A stretch of 64,000 nt of DNA. Origin: Dyadobacter flavalbus (GTDB lineage: Bacteria > Bacteroidota > Bacteroidia > Cytophagales > Spirosomataceae). Positions 25,865-34,673 of the stretch are shown in pieces; position 1 is the stretch's first letter; each line of letters starts with the position of its first letter. Location: positions 29,087 through 93,086 of the forward strand of contig NZ_VBSN01000024.1 of the NCBI RefSeq assembly GCF_006149045.1. The letters run 5' to 3'. The notes under the pieces are model-generated. The model saw only the letters and a program-made list of their open reading frames with translations. It had not been told where the DNA came from and searched no databases. Both the position numbers and the translations under genes were made by a program.

Positions 25865-27166
25865 TTACACCAGAACCTGTCTGGTTTCAATATTGGCTTT
25901 CAGGTCGTGAAGCAGGCTGAACAAACCGAAAAAAGTACGGTTGATGTAAATAAAATGCTTCGAACCGCGGTTCACGTTCATTTTCCTCAGCTCCTTGTCA
26001 TTCGCATACTTTTCACCCAGTGCCGCCAGCTTTCCGAAAAACTGTTCATCCGCAAAATCAAATGTTTCGGACTGAAAAGGCTGCGTAAAAAGCATCAGAA
26101 TTTCCCTGAACAGATTGGAAAAATAAACCGTTTCTGCCGGTGTATCCTTGCTCGTCAGTATTTCGAGCGCAGTCAGTCTGGAATGGAAAAACGCTTTGTC
26201 ATTCAGGTTTTCCGGCTCGGCAAGTTCAAAATAAGGAACATAAAACGACTCGGGAATTTCTTTCATACAGCCAAAATCAATCGCAATCAGATTTCCCTGT
26301 TCGTCGACAAGGAAATTACCCGGATGCGGATCGGCATGCACCTTGCGCAATTCATGAACCTGAAACATATAAAAATCCCAAAGCGCCTGCCCTATTTTGT
26401 TGGCCGTTTCCTGATCCGGGCTGGACCTGCAAAATTCGGATAAATGTTTTCCGTTCATCCAGTCCATTGTAATTACACGTTCACAGGAAAATTCAGGATA
26501 ATAATCCGGAAATTTCAGGTTCGGAATGTGTGCACAAGCCTGCGCCACTTCGTTGCTCTGCGCAATTTCCAGAATGTAATTGGTTTCTTCGGTAAGCTTT
26601 GTTTCTACTTCCTTGAAATACTTGTCAGAGTCTTTTGCCTGAATATTGAACATTTTCATGGCAATGGGTTTCACAAGCGCAAGGTCTGTTGAAATACTTT
26701 CCGCAACGCCGGGATACTGGATTTTCACCGCCAGTTCCTTTCCGTTCAGCGTAGCTTTATGCACTTGACCAATACTTGCCGCATTGATCGCGTTGGCGTC
26801 AAAGGAATCAAACAGATCGAGCGGCGCTTTGCCGAAATATTTTTTGAATGTCTTGACAACCAGCGGTGCAGACAAAGGCGGTACGGAAAACTGTGACAAT
26901 GAAAACTTCTCCACATACGCCTGCGGCAGGAAGTTCTTTTCCATGCTCAGCATCTGCGCCAGTTTCAAAGCACTGCCTTTCAGGTTTTTCAGACCGTCAT
27001 AAATATCCTCGGCATTGTTACTGTTCAGGTTATCCCTTGCCGATTCCGGATTGGTGATTTTCTCGCCGTAATATTTGAGGTAATTCCCTCCTATTTTTAC
27101 TCCTGTTGAAATCAGTTTGCCTGCACGCTGGATTTTGGAAGTAGGTATGCTGTCTATGGTCTCCAT
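25865..27166 (-). CDS. ABC1/UbiB (AarF) family atypical kinase
   Basis: A 433-residue protein. The N-terminal family motif is present in variant form (LKGSALKLAQMLSM, ~residues 63-76). The alanine-rich nucleotide loop NAASIGQVHKA (~128-138), VAIK-type lysine in LAVKIQYPG (~145-153), catalytic loop KVHADPHPGNFLVD (~273-286) and metal-binding IAIDFGCMKE (~292-301) follow. UbiB/COQ8-type ATPases support isoprenoid-quinone metabolism; here the quinone would be menaquinone. It is 2 bases downstream of a TetR-like gene, so they form an operon. Confidence 0.92.
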   Translation of the reverse strand: METIDSIPTSKIQRAGKLISTGVKIGGNYLKYYGEKITNPESARDNLNSNNAEDIYDGLKNLKGSALKLAQMLSMEKNFLPQAYVEKFSLSQFSVPPLSAPLVVKTFKKYFGKAPLDLFDSFDANAINAASIGQVHKATLNGKELAVKIQYPGVAESISTDLALVKPIAMKMFNIQAKDSDKYFKEVETKLTEETNYILEIAQSNEVAQACAHIPNLKFPDYYPEFSCERVITMDWMNGKHLSEFCRSSPDQETANKIGQALWDFYMFQVHELRKVHADPHPGNFLVDEQGNLIAIDFGCMKEIPESFYVPYFELAEPENLNDKAFFHSRLTALEILTSKDTPAETVYFSNLFREILMLFTQPFQSETFDFADEQFFGKLAALGEKYANDKELRKMNVNRGSKHFIYINRTFFGLFSLLHDLKANIETRQVLV

Positions 27167-27168
27167 TC

Positions 27169-27843
27169 CTACTTTAATTTTTCTTTGATTAAAAATTTAC
27201 CAAAATCGATCACGCTTTCAAATGGCGTTATATCAATCAGATCAAAAGTAGCGCGAATCGATTTTTCTATAAAAAGGTCCGTTTTCTCAAAACCGATGGA
27301 CTCATCGTCCAGCCAGAAACGCAATGTAACCAGAAACTGAACCCAGGCTCCTTCTTCCAGCGCTTTCTGCTGCGCATTGCGGATGCGGTCGTTTGTCAGT
27401 TTAAGATAACCGGCGCTTATTTCGGCAATGAAGGCTTTGAAATGCTTTTTAAATTCCTGCAGTTTCGCGGAGTTATGCAGCCTTGTTTTTTCATCTTTCA
27501 GATCAAAAACAACGTAGCTCCGGTTGGCGGTCAGAATCTCGAAATACGTGTAATAATAAGTAAGCAGCTTGTCCCGGAAACCAAGCGTTTCCGTTTCACC
27601 GCTTTGATTGATCAGATTGACAGCCATTTTGTGAAAGCTTACAAACACGCTTTTTTCAATGGAATCAATGGAAGAAAAAAACCTGTAAAACTCCTTTTCA
27701 ACAATTCCGTTCTGCTTGCAGAACAGATAAACCGACTCGGGCTTTCTGTTATTTTCAAGGCAGTAATGCATATATAACTCGGTTATCTTTTCCGAAGTGA
27801 GTGGCTCCGGCTCAGAAGTAACACCTATTATTTTTGTTGCCAT
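27169..27843 (-). CDS. TetR-like regulator paired with the AarF kinase
   Basis: A 224-residue protein; the ATG at 27843 is chosen over a TTG at 27864. Residues ~15-65 form a TetR-like helix-turn-helix (KITELYMHYCLENN...VYLFCKQNGIVEKEFYRFF), and the rest is an all-helical ligand-binding domain. The HTH is divergent and lacks the usual basic N-terminal arm, so DNA binding is less certain than in typical TetR proteins. It precedes the ABC1 kinase by 2 bases and may regulate or act with it. Confidence 0.7.
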   Translation of the reverse strand: MATKIIGVTSEPEPLTSEKITELYMHYCLENNRKPESVYLFCKQNGIVEKEFYRFFSSIDSIEKSVFVSFHKMAVNLINQSGETETLGFRDKLLTYYYTYFEILTANRSYVVFDLKDEKTRLHNSAKLQEFKKHFKAFIAEISAGYLKLTNDRIRNAQQKALEEGAWVQFLVTLRFWLDDESIGFEKTDLFIEKSIRATFDLIDITPFESVIDFGKFLIKEKLK

Positions 27844-28004
27844 TATGTTAATTTGGTTTAGCAAACTGGATGATTTACTTAAATTTCAAACGCTGAAGAG
27901 GGCTTTTTTCTTACACTCAGGCATTTTTCTGAAAGATTTACGGACTAATGAAAATTCCTGATTCAATCATCAAATAACCGGTGTGCGTATTTATAATACA
28001 ACAA

Positions 28005-28042
28005 AAAATACAGCCGGAATATTCATTTTCCGGCTGTATTTT
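28005..28042 (-). terminator. Terminator after the alditol-oxidase-like gene
   Basis: Perfect 13-bp arms aaaatacagccgg (28005-28017) and ccggctgtatttt (28030-28042). The minus-strand product ends in a T-run, 20 bases after the stop of the FAD oxidase gene. The remainder of the gap (27844-28004) shows nothing else. Confidence 0.8.
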
Positions 28043-28062
28043 ACGTAAGATTTCAGCGTAAT

Positions 28063-29409
28063 TCAGGATCTGAAAATATTCAGGTTCAGGAACTCGTTCC
28101 TGAATTTTCCTTTCGGGTCATATTCCTTTGCAAGCTGCCTGAATTCCTGCATTTTCACATATCTCTTTTCCAGCTCGTCCGGCGGAATTGTAAACAGCTT
28201 TCCCCAGTGCGGGCGCACGTTGTAAGGTGCCAGTTCCTTTTCAATTACGGGAAGCAGTTTGCTGACGGCCGGCCAGTCCTGTTTCCACGTAAAATGAATG
28301 GCAACGCTGTCCTGCCTGTAGCATGGGCTCATCCAGAAATTATCCGCTGCAATCGTCCGGATTTCGGAAGTAAGCAGATGCGGCCCGACTTTGTCGCCAA
28401 GCCGGGAAATTGCCATAATGGCATCGACCGCATTTTGGGAAGACACAAAATACTCCGACTGCAGTTCCACGCCGCTGCTGGGCGTAAAGCCCATTTTGAA
28501 ATGCGGCATGCGGTCGTACCACGGCGCGGCAACACCCATCTGATCCGTGCAGTTCTCGGCTGAAAGCTCCGGAATGGGATGCAGGTTTTTGGTCGCCAGC
28601 TTTGCCCCGAAGAACTCCGGTTCCGCTTTTAAGGGCTGGTCGTTTTCAATTTTTTGCTTGATCCACACCTCGGCAATATCCCTGCTTTGCCAGTTTGTAA
28701 ACAGACTTACACTGTATCCGCTGGCCTGTATCCTTTCAAAATTGTTTTTCAGCTGTTCAAACGAAAGATGCTCGTAAACGTACTGGCCCATCATGAATGT
28801 AGGCTGAAGATCGAGTGTGATTTTGGTTACGACGCCCAGTGCGCCCAGATGCACAACAGCCGCATTGAACTTTTCACCGTCCTTTTCATGACTGAGATTT
28901 AGGATTTCGCCGTTCGCCAGAATCATTTCCATTGCCGATACAGCCGTGGCCAGATTCCCGTTTTTTGCGCCTGAACCGTGCGTGGCTGTTGCGCAGGCAC
29001 CGGCAATGGAAATATGCGGCAAGGAAGCCAGATTATGCAGCGCAAAACCTTTTTCGTGCAGATACGGGCTTAACCGTCCGTATTTCATGCCCGAGTTGAC
29101 GGTCACTGTTTTCTTTGCGGTATCCAGCCGGATTTCGTCTTCCATTTCAACAAGTGAAACAAATTCATTCTTTGTGTCCGCAATGTTGTTGAAGCAATGG
29201 CGCGTACCCAGCACTTTGAATCTGTCGTGCGTTTTTACAAATTCCCTGACCTGATTGATCGACTTGGCGTTTTCAAGCTTGTCTGAACTGTATTCCAGGT
29301 TTCCTGCCCAGTTTTTCAGTTTGGTGCCTGCTGCCCAGCCGGTCAGCGGTGAAAATAAAGGAGCTGCCATTAATGCTGAAGATAGTTTTATAAAAGTTCT
29401 TTTTTTCAT
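28063..29409 (-). CDS. FAD-dependent alditol/aldonolactone oxidase, exported
   Basis: A 448-residue protein with an N-terminal KKRTFIKLSSALMAAPLF signal. The FAD-binding PCMH domain spans ~35-205. It contains VLGTRHCFNNIAD (~64-76), whose histidine aligns with the covalent FAD attachment site of Streptomyces alditol oxidase, and the ISIAGACATATHGSG loop (~132-146). The C-terminal half matches the D-arabinono-lactone oxidase domain (HPHWGK-like RPHWGKLFTIPP, ~398-409). It probably oxidises a sugar alcohol or sugar lactone using oxygen. It is monocistronic with its own terminator. Confidence 0.87.
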   Translation of the reverse strand: MKKRTFIKLSSALMAAPLFSPLTGWAAGTKLKNWAGNLEYSSDKLENAKSINQVREFVKTHDRFKVLGTRHCFNNIADTKNEFVSLVEMEDEIRLDTAKKTVTVNSGMKYGRLSPYLHEKGFALHNLASLPHISIAGACATATHGSGAKNGNLATAVSAMEMILANGEILNLSHEKDGEKFNAAVVHLGALGVVTKITLDLQPTFMMGQYVYEHLSFEQLKNNFERIQASGYSVSLFTNWQSRDIAEVWIKQKIENDQPLKAEPEFFGAKLATKNLHPIPELSAENCTDQMGVAAPWYDRMPHFKMGFTPSSGVELQSEYFVSSQNAVDAIMAISRLGDKVGPHLLTSEIRTIAADNFWMSPCYRQDSVAIHFTWKQDWPAVSKLLPVIEKELAPYNVRPHWGKLFTIPPDELEKRYVKMQEFRQLAKEYDPKGKFRNEFLNLNIFRS

Positions 29410-29501
29410 AAGCAGGATTAAAACATAGCTGCCGTCAGCTGCAAGTTGAAATCCTAATTTAGTTTAATAATTTCTGATTTCAATTCCATTCCGGGCGATG
29501 T

Positions 29502-30989
29502 TCACGTTTTGTTTTCAAGCGCTTCTTTCATGATACCGATGGCTTCATTCAGTTCGTGTTCATTCAGGTTTCCGAACCCGAGCCGCACTGCACTCAGCTG
29601 GCCGGTCTGGAAAAGCAGCGTTTGCGGAAGCAGCAGATCTTTTTTCAGACAAGCTTTGCTGAGCCGCATGAGATTAATGTCCTTTTGCCATTCCGTCCAG
29701 ATCGCCAGTCCGCCCGGCGGCGACGTAAAATTCAGGTATTCACTCAAATGCCGCGTCAGCAATGTACTCAGCAAATCCCTGCGCTGGTGATAAACTTTCT
29801 GCGCTTTTTTGATATGCCGCTGTATTTCGCCTTCGTCCAGAAGCTCGGCCAAAGCCTGTTCCATCAACAGATCACTCTGCCGGTCAATGATGCGCCGGAA
29901 TTTACCGAGTTCTGAAATCAGGTTTTGCGGCGCCACAATGTACCCGCTACGAAGGCCGGGCGCCAGTGCCTTGCAGAATGACCCGACATAAACAACCATT
30001 CCCGCACTGTCTGCGCTTGCCAAAGGTAACACCGGACTGCTGTTGTAATGAAAATCATAATCATGGTCATCTTCCAGAATGATAAATCCGTACTGCACCG
30101 AGAGGTTCAGCAGTTCCACACGACGGCCGGCACTGAGGGTAACCGTTGTGGGATAATGATGATGCGGTGTAATGTAAAGCATCCGGATGGACTTTGTCAG
30201 GCATAGCTTCCTGACTGCCTCTACTGAAATCCCCTGATCGTCCACAGGAACGGAAATAATATTGGCACCCGCCTGCTGAAAAATCATATTTGCCGTATAG
30301 TAACTGAGATTGCCCACAACTACATGATCGCCTTTTCGGATCAGCAGCATGGAAGCGAGGTAAATGCCCATCTGAATACCGCGGGTTGTAATGATATTTT
30401 CCCTGCTGATATGCAGGCCGCGCGTATTGTTGAGGTAAATGGCCAGTTTGTCGCGGAAATACGTGTTGCCTTCCACATGCGCATAATTCAGATACTTGCG
30501 GTTGTTGCTCCTTTTCAGAACGCTGGAATACGCTTTTGCCAGCTTGTCCATCGGCGCAAGACGAACGTCCGGCAGCCCGTCTGTAAATTCCAGTCCCGTT
30601 CCTGAAACCGATACCGGCCTGTCGAGCAGCATGCTTTGCTCAAATGAAAAACCCGTTTTTTCAGGATAACTGACCAGATTTTCTGCACTGAAAGGCAATG
30701 AACCCGCTTTCGGAACCGGCGACTTGTCGGTCACAAATGTGCCTTTGTTCGGCAGCATTTCAATCCAGCCCTGCGCATCGAGTTCGTTGTACGCAGCAAC
30801 GACGGTTTTACGGTGCACCTCCAGTATTTCGGACAGTGTACGCGTGCCGGGCAGTTTTACGCCTTTGTTCAGCACCCCGCGCTGAATGGCATTGATCATT
30901 TGCCGTGCAATCTGAAGGTAAACGGGCGTTGCCGTTCCGCGTTCCAGCAGAATGACACTTTTAAAAGGAATTTCAACCGGACTACTCAT
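29502..30989 (-). CDS. MocR/PdxR-type transcriptional regulator with aminotransferase domain
   Basis: A 495-residue protein. Residues ~18-85 form a GntR winged helix (YLQIARQMINAIQRGVL, LPGTRTLSEILEVHRKTVV). Residues ~130-490 are a fold-type I aminotransferase-like domain. The PLP lysine is probably in VGSFCKALAPGLRSGYI (~345-361), and HHHYPTTVTLSAGRRVELL marks the substrate side. MocR proteins use PLP or its adducts to control genes that are frequently divergent. Here the divergent gene is a TonB-dependent receptor, whose ligand may be related. Confidence 0.93.
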   Translation of the reverse strand: MSSPVEIPFKSVILLERGTATPVYLQIARQMINAIQRGVLNKGVKLPGTRTLSEILEVHRKTVVAAYNELDAQGWIEMLPNKGTFVTDKSPVPKAGSLPFSAENLVSYPEKTGFSFEQSMLLDRPVSVSGTGLEFTDGLPDVRLAPMDKLAKAYSSVLKRSNNRKYLNYAHVEGNTYFRDKLAIYLNNTRGLHISRENIITTRGIQMGIYLASMLLIRKGDHVVVGNLSYYTANMIFQQAGANIISVPVDDQGISVEAVRKLCLTKSIRMLYITPHHHYPTTVTLSAGRRVELLNLSVQYGFIILEDDHDYDFHYNSSPVLPLASADSAGMVVYVGSFCKALAPGLRSGYIVAPQNLISELGKFRRIIDRQSDLLMEQALAELLDEGEIQRHIKKAQKVYHQRRDLLSTLLTRHLSEYLNFTSPPGGLAIWTEWQKDINLMRLSKACLKKDLLLPQTLLFQTGQLSAVRLGFGNLNEHELNEAIGIMKEALENKT

Positions 30990-31112
30990 TATATCAAAAC
31001 CGGAGTATGTGAACAGTCCGGCAAGGTATTAGTTTTGAAGAAAACAGTGAAATGTTACAGTGAAATGATGTTTAATAAAACACTTAATTCCGACTTGAAA
31101 AGTCACGTTTCA

Positions 31113-33080
31113 ATGCATTCTATGCATATTTCAGTTCTTTCAAAAATCTTCTTTTTCTGTATTTTCCTGCTTGGTTGTCAGAAAGCCGTAGCGCAGGAAA
31201 TTTCGCTGGACCCGGTTACGGTTACTTCTTCCATAACAGAAAAAAGGGCGTCACAAACGGGCCGCAACATTGCCGTGATCAAAGGCGAATACTTTCAGGA
31301 TCTTCCGGTAAACAGTATTGATGAACTTCTGCGCTATGTGCCGGGTGTGGAAATGCAGGCACGCGGGCCAATGGGTTCCCAAAGCGATATTGTACTGCGT
31401 GGCGGTACGTTCCAGCAGGTGCTGGTTATCCTGGACGGGCTTCGCCTGAACGATCCGAATACGGGCCATTTTAACAGCTACATTCCCGTTGCCGCTTCTG
31501 AAATTGACCGTATCGAGGTTCTGAAAGGTGCCTCGTCCGCCATTTACGGTTCGGATGCCGTGGGCGGCGTTATCCATGTGATTACCAAAACTTTCTCGGC
31601 CAGACTGCATGCTGAAAATCCGCAGGAAAATATCCGGAAAACGACGGTTAATGCAGCCGTAACCGGCGGACAATACGGACTTTTCAATGTGAATGCAGGC
31701 GCTTTTATCCAAAGAAACAAACTGGCCCTTTCCGGCGGATTGATCACAAATAATGCTTCCGGCGTGCAGCAGCGCGGGATTAAAGGCTATTTCAACAACA
31801 ATACGGCGTCTCTTTCGCTTTCTTACGCCATTTCGCCAAACTGGGAAGCAGCCGTGCGAAGCTCTTACGACCACCGCGATTTTGCCGCACAGAATTTTTA
31901 TACCGTCATTAAATCGGATACGGCGAGTGAAATCGTAAAAACTTCCTGGAACCAGTTCCGGATCGGTTATAAAAAAAGCAGCACAAATGTTTCTTTTAGC
32001 GGCGGTTACAAAGCTGTAAATGACCGGTATCAGTTTAATCCGCATGCCATTGCAAACAACAGCAAGTCGCAGTTATGGCAGGGTTTGCTGACATGGCAGC
32101 AGACATTAAGCCAGCATACAAGTCTTATCAGCGGAATCAATTACCAGAACAGGAAAATTTCTTCCAACGACCGCGGAAACCATACAATCAATCAACTGGC
32201 ACCGTTTGTTTCATTGTCTCAGAACATTGGTGAAAACGTTACGGTAAGTCCGTCCGTTCGCTTGGACTGGCGTGAAAATATCGGTACGGAGCTCGTGCCG
32301 CAGATTAATGTGTCCTACAAAAAAGGAAGCTGGCAACTGCGCGGAAGTGCCGGAAAAACAATCCGCGATGCCGATTTTACGGAAAGGTTCAACAATTACA
32401 ACAAAGCCATTGTAACAGGCGGCAACGTCGGAAATCCGGATTTGAGCGCGGAGAAGTCGTTCAGTTACGAAGCAGGAGCCGACTGGTTCCTGACCAAAAG
32501 CAATGCAACGCAGCTCAAAATCTCGGGCACCTTTTTTCAAAGACTGCAAAACGATCTCATTGATTATGTAATTACGCCCTATGCACAAATGCCGAGAAAA
32601 GACAATCTTTCACCGACGGGAACATTCGGTCTGGCCAGAAATATCGCAAATGTAAATACGACCGGATTGGAACTGGATATGCAGCTTGTAAATGCTTTCA
32701 GTGAAAACCGGAAACTGATCCTGAATTCCGGACTGACGTGGCTCGACAGTGAAAGCGGCGAGGCAGTAACTTCATTCTATATTTCCTCACATGCCAAGTT
32801 TCTGACCAATTTTTCAGCGATTTACCAGCATTCAAACTTTTCTTTCAGTATCAATGGCATTTATAAAGCAAGAGCTGCGCGCGAAGCATCTGCTATCGAA
32901 GCTGCCATTACAAAGGAATATTTTGTTTTGAACGCCAGAGCAGAATATGCATTTTACAGCAGAAAACTGGCAGCTTTTGTGCAGGCAGACAATGCATTTG
33001 ATACCCAATACAGCGACTTGCTGGGTTCCCGAATGCCGGGACGCTGGCTGATGGGCGGGTTGAAATTCAGTATTGATTAG
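31113..33080 (+). CDS. TonB-dependent outer-membrane receptor (BtuB/siderophore type)
   Basis: A 655-residue protein when started at 31113; ATGs at 31065, 31068 and 31122 are alternatives. The signal peptide (IFFFCIFLLGCQKAVAQ) is followed by the TonB box-like ISLDPVTVTSSITEKRA. The plug domain contains DLPVNSIDELLRYVPGVE, SDIVLRGGTFQQVLVILDG and EVLKGASSAIYGSDAVGG. A 22-strand barrel ends MGGLKFSID. It lacks the SusC-type N-terminal domain and is of BtuB size, so a metal chelate or cobalamin is more likely than a glycan. Its TAG stop opens a long TAGC repeat array. Confidence 0.92.
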   Translation: MHSMHISVLSKIFFFCIFLLGCQKAVAQEISLDPVTVTSSITEKRASQTGRNIAVIKGEYFQDLPVNSIDELLRYVPGVEMQARGPMGSQSDIVLRGGTFQQVLVILDGLRLNDPNTGHFNSYIPVAASEIDRIEVLKGASSAIYGSDAVGGVIHVITKTFSARLHAENPQENIRKTTVNAAVTGGQYGLFNVNAGAFIQRNKLALSGGLITNNASGVQQRGIKGYFNNNTASLSLSYAISPNWEAAVRSSYDHRDFAAQNFYTVIKSDTASEIVKTSWNQFRIGYKKSSTNVSFSGGYKAVNDRYQFNPHAIANNSKSQLWQGLLTWQQTLSQHTSLISGINYQNRKISSNDRGNHTINQLAPFVSLSQNIGENVTVSPSVRLDWRENIGTELVPQINVSYKKGSWQLRGSAGKTIRDADFTERFNNYNKAIVTGGNVGNPDLSAEKSFSYEAGADWFLTKSNATQLKISGTFFQRLQNDLIDYVITPYAQMPRKDNLSPTGTFGLARNIANVNTTGLELDMQLVNAFSENRKLILNSGLTWLDSESGEAVTSFYISSHAKFLTNFSAIYQHSNFSFSINGIYKARAAREASAIEAAITKEYFVLNARAEYAFYSRKLAAFVQADNAFDTQYSDLLGSRMPGRWLMGGLKFSID

Positions 33081-33228
33081 CTTTTAGCAGTTAGCGTTCA
33101 GCTTTTAGCGGTTAGCTTTTAGCAATTAGCGGTTAACGATTTAAAAGTATAATAGCTAACAACTAGTTGCCAACAGCTAATCGCTAATAGCCAACAGCTA
33201 ATAGCTAGTCGCTAATCGCTAATAGCCA
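33078..33228. repeat. Long TAGC repeat array joining two convergent stop codons
   Basis: About 150 bases of TTAGC/TAGCT units. The first half reads in plus orientation (ttagcttttagcagttagc) and the second half in minus orientation (ctaatcgctaatagcc). The array starts with the TAG stop of the TonB receptor gene. It runs into the last five codons and the TAG stop of the quinone oxidoreductase gene. No gene or terminator hairpin is otherwise visible. Confidence 0.8.
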
Positions 33229-34204
33229 GCAAAACAATTTTCCCGATATGGCTTCCGTCTTCCATCAATTCATGCGCCATGGAAGCTTCGGCAAGCGGGA
33301 ATTGGGCAAAAATAACCGGCTTAAACCGGCCGCTTTCCATGACGGGCCATACATTTTTTCTGATTTCTTTGGTCAGCGCTGCTTTGAAAGCAGCATTCCT
33401 GTTGCGTAAAGTACTGCCTGTAATAGTGAGCCGGTTGCGCATAACGAGACTGAAATCCAGCGGATCTTCCAAAGATTTCACCGTGCTTCCGTTCATCATA
33501 TTGATAAAAACCAGTCTTCCGTCCGTGTTGAGCAAGCGGATATTTTTTGGAATGTAACCGCCTCCGACCATATCCAGAATGACGTCAACGCCATGGTTTT
33601 TCAGTTCTGTTTCAAAATCGGCGGCTTTGTAATTAATGCTCAAATCGGCGCCGAGTTCATCACATGCCTTGCATTTCTCGTCTGAGCCGGCCGTTGTAAA
33701 TACTTTTGCACCGAAAGCCTTTGCAAGCTGTATAGCCGTGATCCCGATGCCGCTGCTTCCGCCGTGCACAAGAAAATGTTCGCCTTGCTGCAAACTGCCT
33801 CTCTGAAATACATTATGCCAGACGGTAAAAACGGTTTCCGGTAAAGATGCCGCCTCGGCAAAGCTGAACCCGGCCGGTATGGGCAAACAATGTCGTGCAT
33901 TTACCTTTACAAATTCCGCATATCCGCCGCCCGCAAGCAATGCGCAGACTTTATCACCCATTTTCCAGCCCGTAACATCGCTGCCCGTTTGTTCAATAAT
34001 ACCGGCTACTTCCAGCCCGGGAATATCCTGCGGCGCACCCGGAGGCGCGGGATAATTTCCTTTTCGCTGAAACACGTCCGGGCGGTTGACGCCGGCTGCA
34101 TACACTTTTATTAAAACTTCATCGGCACCGATTTCCGGAACGGGCCGCTCCTGAATTTCCAGTACGTTGGGCGCGCCCGGATTCGTAATTACAACAGCTT
34201 TCAT
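33212..34204 (-). CDS. NAD(P)H:quinone oxidoreductase, zinc-independent MDR family
   Basis: A 330-residue medium-chain reductase of the quinone oxidoreductase/PIG3 group. It opens MKAVVITNPGAPNVLEIQER, has VYAAGVNRPDVFQRKG (~34-49), and the NADPH-binding Rossmann motif VHGGSSGIGITAIQLAKAFG (~146-165). Zinc ligands of alcohol dehydrogenases are absent. It reduces quinones or enones with NADPH in the cytoplasm. Its last residues (LAISD) and TAG stop are encoded by the TAGC repeat, so the C-terminus has probably been rewritten by the array. Confidence 0.92.
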   Translation of the reverse strand: MKAVVITNPGAPNVLEIQERPVPEIGADEVLIKVYAAGVNRPDVFQRKGNYPAPPGAPQDIPGLEVAGIIEQTGSDVTGWKMGDKVCALLAGGGYAEFVKVNARHCLPIPAGFSFAEAASLPETVFTVWHNVFQRGSLQQGEHFLVHGGSSGIGITAIQLAKAFGAKVFTTAGSDEKCKACDELGADLSINYKAADFETELKNHGVDVILDMVGGGYIPKNIRLLNTDGRLVFINMMNGSTVKSLEDPLDFSLVMRNRLTITGSTLRNRNAAFKAALTKEIRKNVWPVMESGRFKPVIFAQFPLAEASMAHELMEDGSHIGKIVLLAISD

Positions 34205-34226
34205 GCTTTGGATTTTGGTACAATAA

Positions 34227-34595
34227 CTAATAGATTTCTTTGCCGAAAGGTGTAAATGACAGGCTCATGAGCTTGAAATGCTGCCTGGCAAAAGGCAATC
34301 CGATAATGGTTATTGCAAGAAGTATTCCAAAGATCAGATGCGTAAGCGCGATCCAGATACCGCCGATGCAGATCCAGATAATGTTGAACAGTGTAGACAG
34401 GCAGCCGGTTTCACCGGGAACTTCACGAACCTGCTGTCCGAAGGGAAATAAAGTAAGCATGCCGATTTTAAAACATTGGATGCCGAACGGAATCCCGATG
34501 ATGGTTATACAAAGCAGAAATCCTGCGATCATGTATTCAAGAAATACGATAAATCCGCCAAATACAAGCCATATAATGTTTCCGATCAGGTTCAT
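34227..34595 (-). CDS. YccF family inner-membrane protein
   Basis: A 122-residue protein with two homologous halves. Each has a hydrophobic hairpin followed by GIPFGIQCFKIGMLTLFPFG (~35-54) or its counterpart GLPFARQHFKLMSLSFTPFG (~100-119). That internal duplication is the hallmark of YccF (DUF307). The function is unknown. It lies 22 bases upstream of the quinone oxidoreductase on the same strand. Confidence 0.9.
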   Translation of the reverse strand: MNLIGNIIWLVFGGFIVFLEYMIAGFLLCITIIGIPFGIQCFKIGMLTLFPFGQQVREVPGETGCLSTLFNIIWICIGGIWIALTHLIFGILLAITIIGLPFARQHFKLMSLSFTPFGKEIY

Positions 34596-34673
34596 GCCGT
34601 TAAATGTTTGATGTCCGAAATGATATAAACCAATGCATGAATTTAAATTTATCGGAGGATGAAGAACCGCGTT

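Noticed and set aside
30813..31064. Upstream extension of the TonB receptor frame
   Set aside because: It overlaps the start of the divergent MocR gene, and a signal peptide appears only after 31065.
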